In this document: positions 1 to 5,459 of the stretch, one piece after another
Numbering within the stretch: position 1 is the first letter of the stretch
How the letters are laid out: every line of letters begins with the position of its first letter
From: JBGPFS01 sp041483455
GTDB lineage: Bacteria; Chloroflexota; Limnocylindria; Limnocylindrales; CSP1-4
DNA length: 5,459 nt
NCBI GenBank assembly: GCA_041483455.1
Contig: JBGPFS010000180.1
Coordinates: 1 to 5,459 of the forward strand
Direction of reading: 5' to 3'
The notes under the pieces: generated by a model
What the model saw: only the letters and a program-made list of their open reading frames with translations
Told to the model about the DNA's origin: nothing
Databases searched by the model: none
Position numbers and translations under genes: made by a program

Positions 1-120
1 GCGGCCACGGCATGGGCGGCCACGGCATGGGCGGCCACGGCATGGGCGGCCACGGCATGGGCGGCCACGGCATGGGCGGCCACGGCATGGGCGGCCACGG
101 CATGGGCGGCCACGGCATGG
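1..120. repeat. 15-bp perfect tandem repeat, 8 copies, at the window edge
   Basis: The unit gcggccacggcatgg is repeated eight times without a mismatch, and the array reaches base 1, so it may extend outside the window. The unit length is a multiple of three, so every frame encodes a pentapeptide repeat. On the plus strand these are GHGMG (all third positions G or C), RPRHG and AATAW. On the minus strand they are MPWPP (all third positions G or C), HAVAA and a Cys/Arg-rich unit. The plus RPRHG frame stops at 125-127. The GHGMG frame runs on with no stop through the antisense of the ATPase gene, which argues against it being the end of a real protein. The MPWPP frame has an upstream ATG at 146-148, only 19 nt past the ATPase stop. 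Whether any frame is translated cannot be decided here. A non-coding minisatellite or an assembly-edge repeat is equally possible. The spacer 121-167 shows only a 4-bp stem (156-166) with no T-tract, so I do not call a terminator. Confidence 0.95.
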
Positions 121-167
121 GCCCTGACGGCCAGCACCGACCCACCATCTGCGGCCGGGGTTCCCGT

Positions 168-1304
168 TCAGCCGCGCGGGTCCGCCACCAGGACCCCGTC
201 GTCGACGGTCCAGGTCAGCCGGACCCGATCGCCCGCACGCCAGTCCGCGGCGCTCGTGCCCACCTGCTCGCGCACGACCGCCGGCTGCCCGTCGGGCAGC
301 GCCAGCTCGTACTTGCGCATCGAGCCCAGGTAGAGGACGTCGTTGACCGCCGCCTCGATCGCGTTCGCGCCCGCCGAGCCATCGTCCTCGGGGCCGACGA
401 TCCGCATCCGCTCGGGTCGCACGACGAGGGCGCCAGCGGCGCCGTCGTCGATCCCGGCCCGCTCCACCGCCACTGGGCCGACCCGCCAGCGCCAGCTCGC
501 CCGGACCACCGAGCCGCCGTCGCCATCCCGCTCGAAGCGTCCCCGGAAGATGTTCGACTCGCCGATGAAGTCGGCCACGAACAGCGAGACCGGGCGGTCG
601 TAGAGGTCTTCGCCGCGGCCGAGCTGCTCGATCTTGCCCTTGCTGAAGATCGCGATCCGGTCGCTCATGACCAGCGCCTCCTCCTGGTCGTGGGTCACGT
701 AGACCACCGTCGCGCCGAGCTGGCGGCTGATGTGCATGACCTCGAGCTGGAGCGCCTCGCGGAGCTTCTTGTCGAGTGCGCCGAGCGGCTCGTCCATGAG
801 CAGCAGGCGCGGGTTGAAGACGACCGCCCGCGCGAAGGCGATCCGCTGCTGCTGGCCACCGGACAGCTGGCGCGGATAGCGAGCGCCGAACCCCTCGAGC
901 TTGACGAGGGCGAGCGCGTCGCCGACCCGTCGCTTGGTCTCGGCCCGACTCGTCCGGCGCATCTCCAGGGGGAAGGCGATGTTCTGGGCCGCGGTCATGT
1001 GCGGGAAGAGGGCGTAGTTCTGGAAGATCATCCCGACGTCGCGCCGGTAGGGCGGGACCCGGCTGACGTTCAGCCCGTCGATCTCGATCGTCCCGGAGGT
1101 CTGGGTCGTGAACCCGGCGATCATCCGGAGGGTCGTGGTCTTGCCCGACCCCGAGGGTCCGAGGAGCGTGATGAACTCGCCCTGGGCGACGTCGAGGTCG
1201 ACGCCGTCGACGGCCGCTACCTCGCCGAAGGTCTTGACCAGGCCGCGGACGGCAAGGGCCGGTCGATCGCTCGGGGCGCCGGTTCGGCGGGCGGTCGCGC
1301 TCAT
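168..1304 (-). CDS. potA: PotA-like ABC transporter ATP-binding protein
   Basis: This is the energy-coupling ATPase of a polyamine/opine/phosphonate-type importer, working as a cytoplasmic dimer under the two permeases. The 378-residue product has every ABC ATPase motif: Walker A GPSGSGKT at 49-56, Q-loop Gln95, signature LSGGQ at 147-151, Walker B LLLMDEP at 167-173 with catalytic Glu172, D-loop GALD at 175-178 and switch His205. A C-terminal TOBE-type regulatory domain spans roughly 245-375, with the typical VRPERM stretch at 295-300. The length matches the PotA/MalK class. The frame is open far upstream, but that part is antisense-like shadow of the permease gene. The ATG at 1302-1304 is preferred because it overlaps the permease stop in an ATGA junction, giving translational coupling; no strong Shine-Dalgarno is visible. 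It is the last recognised gene of the operon. ATPase identity is near certain, but the pot symbol is by family only, since FbpC- or PhnT-like relatives look similar. Confidence 0.95.
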   Translation of the reverse strand: MSATARRTGAPSDRPALAVRGLVKTFGEVAAVDGVDLDVAQGEFITLLGPSGSGKTTTLRMIAGFTTQTSGTIEIDGLNVSRVPPYRRDVGMIFQNYALFPHMTAAQNIAFPLEMRRTSRAETKRRVGDALALVKLEGFGARYPRQLSGGQQQRIAFARAVVFNPRLLLMDEPLGALDKKLREALQLEVMHISRQLGATVVYVTHDQEEALVMSDRIAIFSKGKIEQLGRGEDLYDRPVSLFVADFIGESNIFRGRFERDGDGGSVVRASWRWRVGPVAVERAGIDDGAAGALVVRPERMRIVGPEDDGSAGANAIEAAVNDVLYLGSMRKYELALPDGQPAVVREQVGTSAADWRAGDRVRLTWTVDDGVLVADPRG

Positions 1305-2098
1305 GTCGCCGGCGCCTGGCGACGGACGACGAAGACGAGGAGGAGGACCGTCGTCGTCACGGCGAGGACCACGGTGGCGACGGCCGCGACGGTCGGGTCG
1401 ACGACCTGACGGACCTGCTCCCACATCTCGACCGGGAGAGTCCGGAACCGGGCGGTGGAGATGAAGATCGCCACGACCACCTCGTCCCAGGAGGTGAGGA
1501 ACGCGAAGAGCGCGCCGGCCAGGATGCCGGGCAGCGCGAGCGGGAGGGTGATCCGCCGGAACGTCCGGATCGGTCCCGCGCCCAGGTTCTGGGCCGCCAT
1601 CTCCAGGTTCATGTCCATCGTCCTCAGGCTGACCGAGACATTGATGACCACGAACGGGATCGCCAGCGCGGTGTGGGCGGCGACCAGCCCGATGAGGCTG
1701 CCGGTGATCTTCCAGCGGACGTACAGGGAGAACATCCCGATCGCGATGATGATCACCGGCACGATCAGCGGGGTGAGGATGAGCCCGTTGACAAGGCTCT
1801 TGCCGGGGAAGCGACCCCGGACGAGCCCGAGCGCGGCGAGCGTCCCCAGGACGCTCGAGACGATCGCCGTCAGCGTGGCCACCTCGAGACTGTTCACGAA
1901 GCCGTTCGTCCACTGCGGGTCGGTCAGCATCTTCTGGTACCACTGGAGCGACCAGCCCGGCGGCGGGAAGGTGAGGATCTGGGACGACGAGAAGCCCATC
2001 GGGATCACGAGCGACGTCGGCACCACCAGGAAGAAGACCGTCAGGGCGCCGAGGGCGGCCAGCAGCAGCCGGTTGGGGCGGAGCCAGGACTCGGTCAT
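1301..2098 (-). CDS. potC: PotC-like ABC transporter permease (second permease)
   Basis: This inner-membrane subunit forms half of the importer channel. The product is 265 residues, almost the size of E. coli PotC, with six predicted hydrophobic segments near 11-33, 68-92, 104-124, 134-156, 188-211 and 236-257. The cytoplasmic EAA loop that docks on the ATPase is clear at 167-186: Ala168-Ala169, invariant Gly173, then Ile183-x-Leu185-Pro186 at the expected spacing. The first position of the motif is Met167 rather than Glu. The N terminus is short and the first helix begins about residue 11, supporting the ATG at 2096-2098. It begins 7 nt after the stop of the first permease and its own stop overlaps the ATPase start by 4 nt, so expression is almost certainly coupled. 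No strong Shine-Dalgarno is visible. The family (BPD transporter, PotC/YdcV type) is firm; the substrate is not. Confidence 0.93.
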   Translation of the reverse strand: MTESWLRPNRLLLAALGALTVFFLVVPTSLVIPMGFSSSQILTFPPPGWSLQWYQKMLTDPQWTNGFVNSLEVATLTAIVSSVLGTLAALGLVRGRFPGKSLVNGLILTPLIVPVIIIAIGMFSLYVRWKITGSLIGLVAAHTALAIPFVVINVSVSLRTMDMNLEMAAQNLGAGPIRTFRRITLPLALPGILAGALFAFLTSWDEVVVAIFISTARFRTLPVEMWEQVRQVVDPTVAAVATVVLAVTTTVLLLVFVVRRQAPAT

Positions 2099-2105
2099 CG
2101 GTCGC

Positions 2106-3002
2106 TCACGACTCGTCGCCCAGCGCGCCGAAGACGTCCCGGATCCGGACCGCCCGCGAGGCCAGCGCCAGCACGATGAAGGTCAGGATCATGAGGATCA
2201 CGGCCATCGCGCTGCCGAGGCCCCAGTTCAGGCGCTGCTGGATCTGGTCGGCGATGAACCGGCTGATCATCGTCTCGCGGGGGCTGCCCAGGATGGTGGG
2301 CGTGATGTAGAAGCCGAGGGCCAGGACGAACACGAGCAGGGAGCCCGCAACGACGCCGGGCAGGCTGAGCGGCAGGAAGATCCGACGGAAGGCCGCGAAC
2401 GGCGGCGCCCCCAGGTTGGCCGCGGCGCGCGAATACTCGGGGTCGATCCGGCGCATCACCGCATAGAGCGGCAGGACCATGAACGGGAGCAGGATCTGCG
2501 ACATCCCCAGGATCACCCCGAGGGTGTTCCGGATGAGCGAGAGTGGCTGGCTGATGATCCCCCAGCCCATGAGCAGGCTGTTGATGACCCCGGTGTCGCG
2601 CAGGATCACCTCCCAGGCGAAGGTTCGGACGAGCAGGCTCGACCAGAACGGGACGAGCACGGCGATGAGCAGCAGGCCGGCCACCCGGGGCGGGGCGACG
2701 CTCATCAGGTAGGCGTAGGGATAGCCGATCACGAGGCACACGATCGTCGAGATGGTGGCGATGTAGAACGTGTTGCCCAGGACCCGGATGTCCGCCTCCG
2801 AGGCGAAGAACTCCCCGTAGTTGGCCAGGCCAGCGTTGGGCGGCTCGGTGAAGCTGCGCAGGCTCATCAGGACGAGCGGGACGAGGAACAGGACGACGAG
2901 GAAGACGACCGCCGGCAGGGTGAGCCACGCCCAGCGGTTGACGGTCGGGCCGCCGCGTGGGCGACGACCCGACCGGCCGGCTGGGAGACCGGGCAGGGCC
3001 AA
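2106..3002 (-). CDS. potB: PotB-like ABC transporter permease (first permease), TTG start
   Basis: This is the partner channel subunit. The product is 298 residues with a basic, Gly/Arg-rich cytoplasmic leader (about 1-22), then hydrophobic segments near 26-48, 76-100, 107-127, 160-182, 213-233 and 264-283. The EAA loop is at 192-211: Ala193-Ala194, Gly198 and Ile208-x-Leu210-Pro211, at exact spacing, with Arg192 where Glu is usual. The extended periplasmic loop after helix 1 is typical of PotB/YdcU rather than PotC. There is no ATG or GTG before the first helix. An in-frame TGA lies at 3006-3008, so the TTG at 3000-3002 is the best start, with only a weak GGA 7 nt upstream. A CTG at 2994-2996 is the only nearby alternative. 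The gene follows the binding-protein stop after 32 nt and precedes the second permease by 7 nt. Confidence 0.92.
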   Translation of the reverse strand: MALPGLPAGRSGRRPRGGPTVNRWAWLTLPAVVFLVVLFLVPLVLMSLRSFTEPPNAGLANYGEFFASEADIRVLGNTFYIATISTIVCLVIGYPYAYLMSVAPPRVAGLLLIAVLVPFWSSLLVRTFAWEVILRDTGVINSLLMGWGIISQPLSLIRNTLGVILGMSQILLPFMVLPLYAVMRRIDPEYSRAAANLGAPPFAAFRRIFLPLSLPGVVAGSLLVFVLALGFYITPTILGSPRETMISRFIADQIQQRLNWGLGSAMAVILMILTFIVLALASRAVRIRDVFGALGDES

Positions 3003-3034
3003 CGGTCAGTCCAGGGAGGACCCGAGCGCCTCGG

Positions 3035-4162
3035 TCACTTGGTCTTCCAGGCGTTGTAGGCGTCGTCGAGCGCCTTCGCGTTGTCGACGAGCCACTGGTC
3101 GTTGAAGTAGGCGGTGGTCGCGTTGACGTTCGTGACCGCCAGGTCACTCACCTTGTCGGCCGCCGCTTTCGATTTCGTGTTCGTCGGGCCGTACGGGATG
3201 AAGTTCGACGGGCCGGCGTTGTTCTGGGCGCAGGTGGCCCAGGCGATGAACTTCATCGCCTCGTCCTTGTTCGGGCTGCCCTTCGGAACCACGAAGTAGT
3301 CCGAGGTCAGGAGCTGCTGGTTCCACTGGATCTCGACAGGCTTCCCGTCGAGGTTCTTGGCGCCCCAGGCCCGCCCGTTCCACATCAGGGACATGGTGAC
3401 CTCGCCGGAGCCGATGAGCTCCTGCGACTTCGCGCCACCCGGCCAGAAGACGAGCTGGTCCTTGATGGTGTCGAGCTTCTTGAGCGCACGCGGGATGTCG
3501 AGCGGATAGAGATCCTTGGGCGCGACGCCGTCGGCCATCAGGGCGACCTCGAGGATCCCGCCCGCGGAGTAGTCGTACATGCCCCGCTTGCCGGGGAACT
3601 TCTTGAGGTCGAAGAAGTCGGCCCAGCCCTGGGGCACCTGGCCGTTGACCTTGTCGGTCCGGTAGGCGAGCACGACGCCATACGTGATGTCGGCGATCCG
3701 GTAGGTGCTCGCGAACCCGGGGATGATCTCGTCCTTGTGGATCAGCGAGTAGTCGAGCGGCTCGAGCACGTCGGCGTTGGCGTCGAGGCCGAAGTCATTA
3801 CCGACATCGACGACGTCCCACGTCACCTGGCCGGAGTCGACCTGGGCCTTGATGGTCGCGTTCGCGGAATCCTCGCTCTCGACGAACTTGACGCCGGTGA
3901 GCTTGGTGTACGGCTCCAGCCAGGCCGAACGCTGGGCCTTCTGGTAGACGCCGCCATACGAGGCGAAGGTGAGCGTGGTACCCGCCTTGGCGTTCGGGTT
4001 CGTGCAGACATCGGCGGCCGGCGCACCGCTCGGCGCGGCCGACGCCGCCGTGCTGGCTGGCACCGACGCGACGGCGCTCGGGGAGGCGGTGCCGCCGCTG
4101 CAGGCGGACGCCACCAGGGCGAGGACGGCGACGGCCGTCACGGGACGCGGCCACGATCTCAT
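3035..4162 (-). CDS. PotD-like extracytoplasmic solute-binding lipoprotein
   Basis: This is the ligand-capturing component of the importer, anchored outside the cytoplasmic membrane. The 375-residue product starts with a lipoprotein signal peptide: basic Arg residues at 2 and 6, a hydrophobic core at 8-19, and a relaxed lipobox ASAC with lipidated Cys21. A low-complexity Ser/Ala/Pro linker follows (about 24-50), then a two-lobe bacterial solute-binding fold (about 62-375). PotD/YdcS-like signatures include FASYGG at 66-71, MWNGRAW at 260-266, SDYFVVPKGSP at 287-297 and IPYGPTN at 322-328. Trp261, Asp288 and Tyr324 appear to match PotD ligand residues, but the PotD acidic pair seems replaced by Ser199 and Gly202, so polyamine specificity is uncertain. 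Cys53 and Cys311 could form a disulfide. The frame extends upstream to 4351, but the ATG at 4160-4162 is chosen because it has a near-perfect Shine-Dalgarno and gives a proper signal peptide. It is the first gene of the operon. I leave the symbol blank because the substrate is unknown. Confidence 0.93.
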   Translation of the reverse strand: MRSWPRPVTAVAVLALVASACSGGTASPSAVASVPASTAASAAPSGAPAADVCTNPNAKAGTTLTFASYGGVYQKAQRSAWLEPYTKLTGVKFVESEDSANATIKAQVDSGQVTWDVVDVGNDFGLDANADVLEPLDYSLIHKDEIIPGFASTYRIADITYGVVLAYRTDKVNGQVPQGWADFFDLKKFPGKRGMYDYSAGGILEVALMADGVAPKDLYPLDIPRALKKLDTIKDQLVFWPGGAKSQELIGSGEVTMSLMWNGRAWGAKNLDGKPVEIQWNQQLLTSDYFVVPKGSPNKDEAMKFIAWATCAQNNAGPSNFIPYGPTNTKSKAAADKVSDLAVTNVNATTAYFNDQWLVDNAKALDDAYNAWKTK

Positions 4163-4170
4163 GGACTGAT

Positions 4171-4179
4171 TCCTCCTCC
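4171..4179 (-). promoter_or_regulatory. Strong Shine-Dalgarno of the binding-protein gene
   Basis: On the minus strand this reads GGAGGAGGA, ending 8 nt before the ATG at 4160-4162. It is the only strong ribosome-binding site in the operon and decides this start over the much longer open frame reaching 4351. The strong site on the first gene, against weak ones on the others, fits the usual need for excess binding protein over channel subunits (inference). Confidence 0.9.
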
Positions 4180-4334
4180 ACCACCCCTGGGTCCGCGATC
4201 GGAGAAGCCGTCTCTCGCGTTTCGACCTCGATGGGTGCGCTGAATGGTAGCCGGGGGGACCCCTCGCTGCGCATCGGAATCGCGTCTTCGGCTGGGGGAT
4301 CTCGACCGGCTCGCCAGCGGATCGGGAGTACGAT

Positions 4335-4360
4335 TCGGGCGTCCTTCGCATCGCGCCCGA
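4335..4360. repeat. Inverted repeat (7-bp arms) in the divergent intergenic region
   Basis: The arms TCGGGCG (4335-4341) and CGCCCGA (4354-4360) are perfect reverse complements separated by 12 nt, with one possible extra T-G pair outside. It sits 48 nt upstream of the cydA start and about 170 nt upstream of the binding-protein start. It may be an operator or a hairpin in the cydA leader. There is no T-run, so a terminator is unlikely. In such GC-rich DNA a 7-bp match can arise by chance. Confidence 0.35.
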
Positions 4361-4407
4361 GCGGTGGGCGCCTTGCCGCGGACCTCGGATCCGGTGCCGA
4401 TCGGTCG

Positions 4408-5459
4408 ATGATCCCTGCCGTTCCCGCCGAGCTGCTGGCCGCCCGCTCCCAGATGGCGTTCACCCTGGGGTTCCACATCGTGCTGGCCTGCCTGGGCGTG
4501 GGCCTGCCGACGATGGTCCTGATCGCCAACGCGATCGGCCTCCGGCGACCCGACCCCGCGGCGCTCCTGCTGGCCCGGCGGTGGTCCACGGTGATGGCCG
4601 TCCTGTTCGCCGTGGGGGCCGTCACGGGAACGGTCCTCTCGTTCGAGATGGGGTTGCTCTGGCCGGTCCTGATGGGTCGGTTCGGCGGGGCGTTCGGGAT
4701 CCCGTTCGCCGTCGAGGGCCTGTTCTTCTTCCTCGAGGCGATCTTCATCGCCATCTACATCTACGGCTGGCGACGGCTCTCTCCGCGGGCCCACCTGCTC
4801 AGCGGCATCCCCGTCGCCCTCTCGGGGATCGGTGGGACGTTCTCGGTCGTGGCCGCCAACGCCTGGATGAACCAGCCGGCGGGCTTCGTCCTCGGGCCGG
4901 ACGGCCGGGTGGCCACGGTGGCGCCGCTCGAGGTGATCTTCAACCGGGCCACGGCCTACGAAGTCCCGCACATGCTCCTCGCGGCCTACATGGTCACCGG
5001 GTTCCTGCTCGCCTCGGTCTACGCGCTCGGTCTGCTGCGGGGCCGGACGGACCGCTACGTCCGGCTCGGCTTCCTCATCCCGTTCATCCTGGCGGCGACC
5101 GCCGCGCCGCTCCAGGTGATCGTGGGCGACGTCGCCGCGCGTGCCGTCATGCGCGACCAGCCGGCCAAGTTCGCCGCGATGGAGTTGATCACCCGGACCG
5201 GTCCCGGCCAGCCCGAGACGCTCGGGGGCATCCTGGTCGATGGCCGGATCGTGGGCGGGCTCCAGATCCCCTACGTGGCCTCGCTGCTGGCAGGCTTCAG
5301 CCCGGACACGGTGATCACCGGGCTCGATGCGGTGCCGGTGGACCAGCGGCCGCCGGCGTCGATCGTCCACCTGGCCTGGAACGCGATGGTCGGGCTCGGG
5401 ACGGCCCTCGTCCTGCTCGGGCCGTGGGCCCTGGTGCTGCGCTGGCGACGGCGGGACTA
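4408..5459 (+). CDS. cydA: Cytochrome bd-type quinol oxidase subunit I (CydA), 3' truncated by window end
   Basis: CydA is the heme-bearing membrane subunit that oxidises quinol and reduces O2 to water. The window holds 350 codons plus two bases, with no stop. Heme ligands are visible by alignment to E. coli CydA: His23 (b595, E. coli His19), His188 (b558, His186) and Met327 (b558, Met393). Acidic residues Glu103 and Glu110 match Glu99 and Glu107. Lys254 and Glu259 match the quinol-site pair Lys252/Glu257. The stretches LSFEMGLLWP (77-86) and AANAWMNQPAG (149-159) are typical of cyanide-insensitive/short-Q-loop relatives. Glu259 to Met327 is 68 residues against 136 in E. coli, so the Q-loop is short. 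Asn325 stands where E. coli has Arg391. Hydrophobic segments lie near 16-42, 60-80, 97-120, 133-153, 187-210, 219-240 and 321-345. The last two helices and the GRQPW region should lie beyond the edge, with cydB expected next. The ATG at 4408 is the first in-frame ATG or GTG just ahead of the CydA N terminus; no clear Shine-Dalgarno precedes it. Confidence 0.95.
   Translation, partial: MIPAVPAELLAARSQMAFTLGFHIVLACLGVGLPTMVLIANAIGLRRPDPAALLLARRWSTVMAVLFAVGAVTGTVLSFEMGLLWPVLMGRFGGAFGIPFAVEGLFFFLEAIFIAIYIYGWRRLSPRAHLLSGIPVALSGIGGTFSVVAANAWMNQPAGFVLGPDGRVATVAPLEVIFNRATAYEVPHMLLAAYMVTGFLLASVYALGLLRGRTDRYVRLGFLIPFILAATAAPLQVIVGDVAARAVMRDQPAKFAAMELITRTGPGQPETLGGILVDGRIVGGLQIPYVASLLAGFSPDTVITGLDAVPVDQRPPASIVHLAWNAMVGLGTALVLLGPWALVLRWRRRD

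Larger units (their letters stand above)
4163..4407. promoter_or_regulatory. Divergent intergenic region between the importer operon and cydA
   Basis: These 245 nt must hold the minus-strand promoter of the importer operon and probably the plus-strand promoter of cydA, since the two start codons point away from each other. No convincing -35/-10 pair was found on either strand. The best minus-strand -10-like string is TACCAT at 4244-4249, without a matching -35. Symmetric elements are present: GGGGaCCCC at 4255-4263, an inverted repeat at 4335-4360, and the perfect 8-bp palindrome CCGATCGG at 4397-4404, three bases before the cydA ATG. Any could be an operator, but none matches a regulator site I recognise. 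Confidence 0.6.

Noticed and set aside
1..120. CRISPR array
   Set aside because: The units abut directly with no spacers and are only 15 bp, so this is a plain tandem repeat.
151..167. Possible terminator after the ATPase gene (CGGG/CCCG stem)
   Set aside because: The stem is only four pairs and no T-tract follows on the minus strand.
12..1409. Long plus-strand open frame starting with Gly/His/Met repeats and running antisense to the ATPase
   Set aside because: Most of it is the mirror of a gene with full ABC ATPase motifs. The translation is Arg/Asp/Pro/His-rich with no domain, as expected from high-GC antisense frames.
1305..1943. Upstream extension of the ATPase frame
   Set aside because: It overlaps the second permease out of frame, and the extra sequence is a charged shadow. 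The ATGA junction marks the real start.
1455..3059. 534-codon plus-strand open frame antisense to both permeases
   Set aside because: Translation is low-complexity and strongly charged (Asp/Glu/Gln/Arg), with no fold or motif, while the minus strand encodes two clear six-helix permeases.
2957..4243. 428-codon plus-strand open frame antisense to the binding-protein gene
   Set aside because: It is a shadow of a clear lipoprotein gene and has no recognisable domain or ribosome-binding site.
4163..4351. N-terminal extension of the binding protein to an ATG at 4349-4351
   Set aside because: It would bury the lipoprotein signal peptide inside the protein and ignore the strong Shine-Dalgarno at 4171-4179.
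4159..5370. 403-codon minus-strand open frame antisense to cydA
   Set aside because: The plus strand encodes CydA with all heme ligands in place. The antisense translation is Arg/Asp/His-rich low-complexity sequence.

Overview
The window is high-GC (about 70 % by eye), with coding third positions almost all G or C. It carries one minus-strand operon and the start of one divergent plus-strand gene. Lipoprotein-type export of the binding protein after a short Ser/Ala/Pro-rich leader, the GC content and a short-Q-loop CydA suggest a high-GC, probably aerobic or microaerobic bacterium. Chloroflexota (Limnocylindria-like) or a deep actinobacterial relative are the best guesses. This is an impression from style, not a phylogenetic result.

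Layout: 1-120 is a perfect 15-bp tandem repeat, eight copies, touching the window edge. 121-167 is a short spacer with no recognised feature. 168-4162 (minus strand, read right to left) is a compact four-gene ABC importer operon of the polyamine/opine/phosphonate (Pot/Ydc) type. Its order is lipoprotein substrate-binding protein (3035-4162), PotB-like permease (2106-3002), PotC-like permease (1301-2098), PotA-like ATPase (168-1304). Junctions are 32 nt, 7 nt and a 4-nt ATGA overlap. 4163-4407 is a divergent intergenic region with a strong Shine-Dalgarno for the binding protein and an inverted repeat. 4408-5459 (plus strand) is the first 350 codons of a cytochrome bd-type quinol oxidase subunit I (cydA), cut off by the window end.

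The importer forms a complete complex. A membrane-anchored extracytoplasmic lipoprotein captures a small, probably cationic or amine-type ligand, two six-helix permeases form the channel, and the ATPase (two copies per complex) powers uptake. The exact substrate cannot be read from the sequence. The cytochrome bd subunit belongs to a separate transcription unit and a separate function: terminal quinol oxidation with O2 reduction.

I see no clearly novel multi-gene system here. The points worth checking are the edge repeat and its coding status, a ligand pocket that only partly matches PotD, loss of the Glu in both permease EAA motifs, a TTG-only start for the first permease, and an Asn where CydA proteins usually have Arg next to the heme b558 Met ligand.
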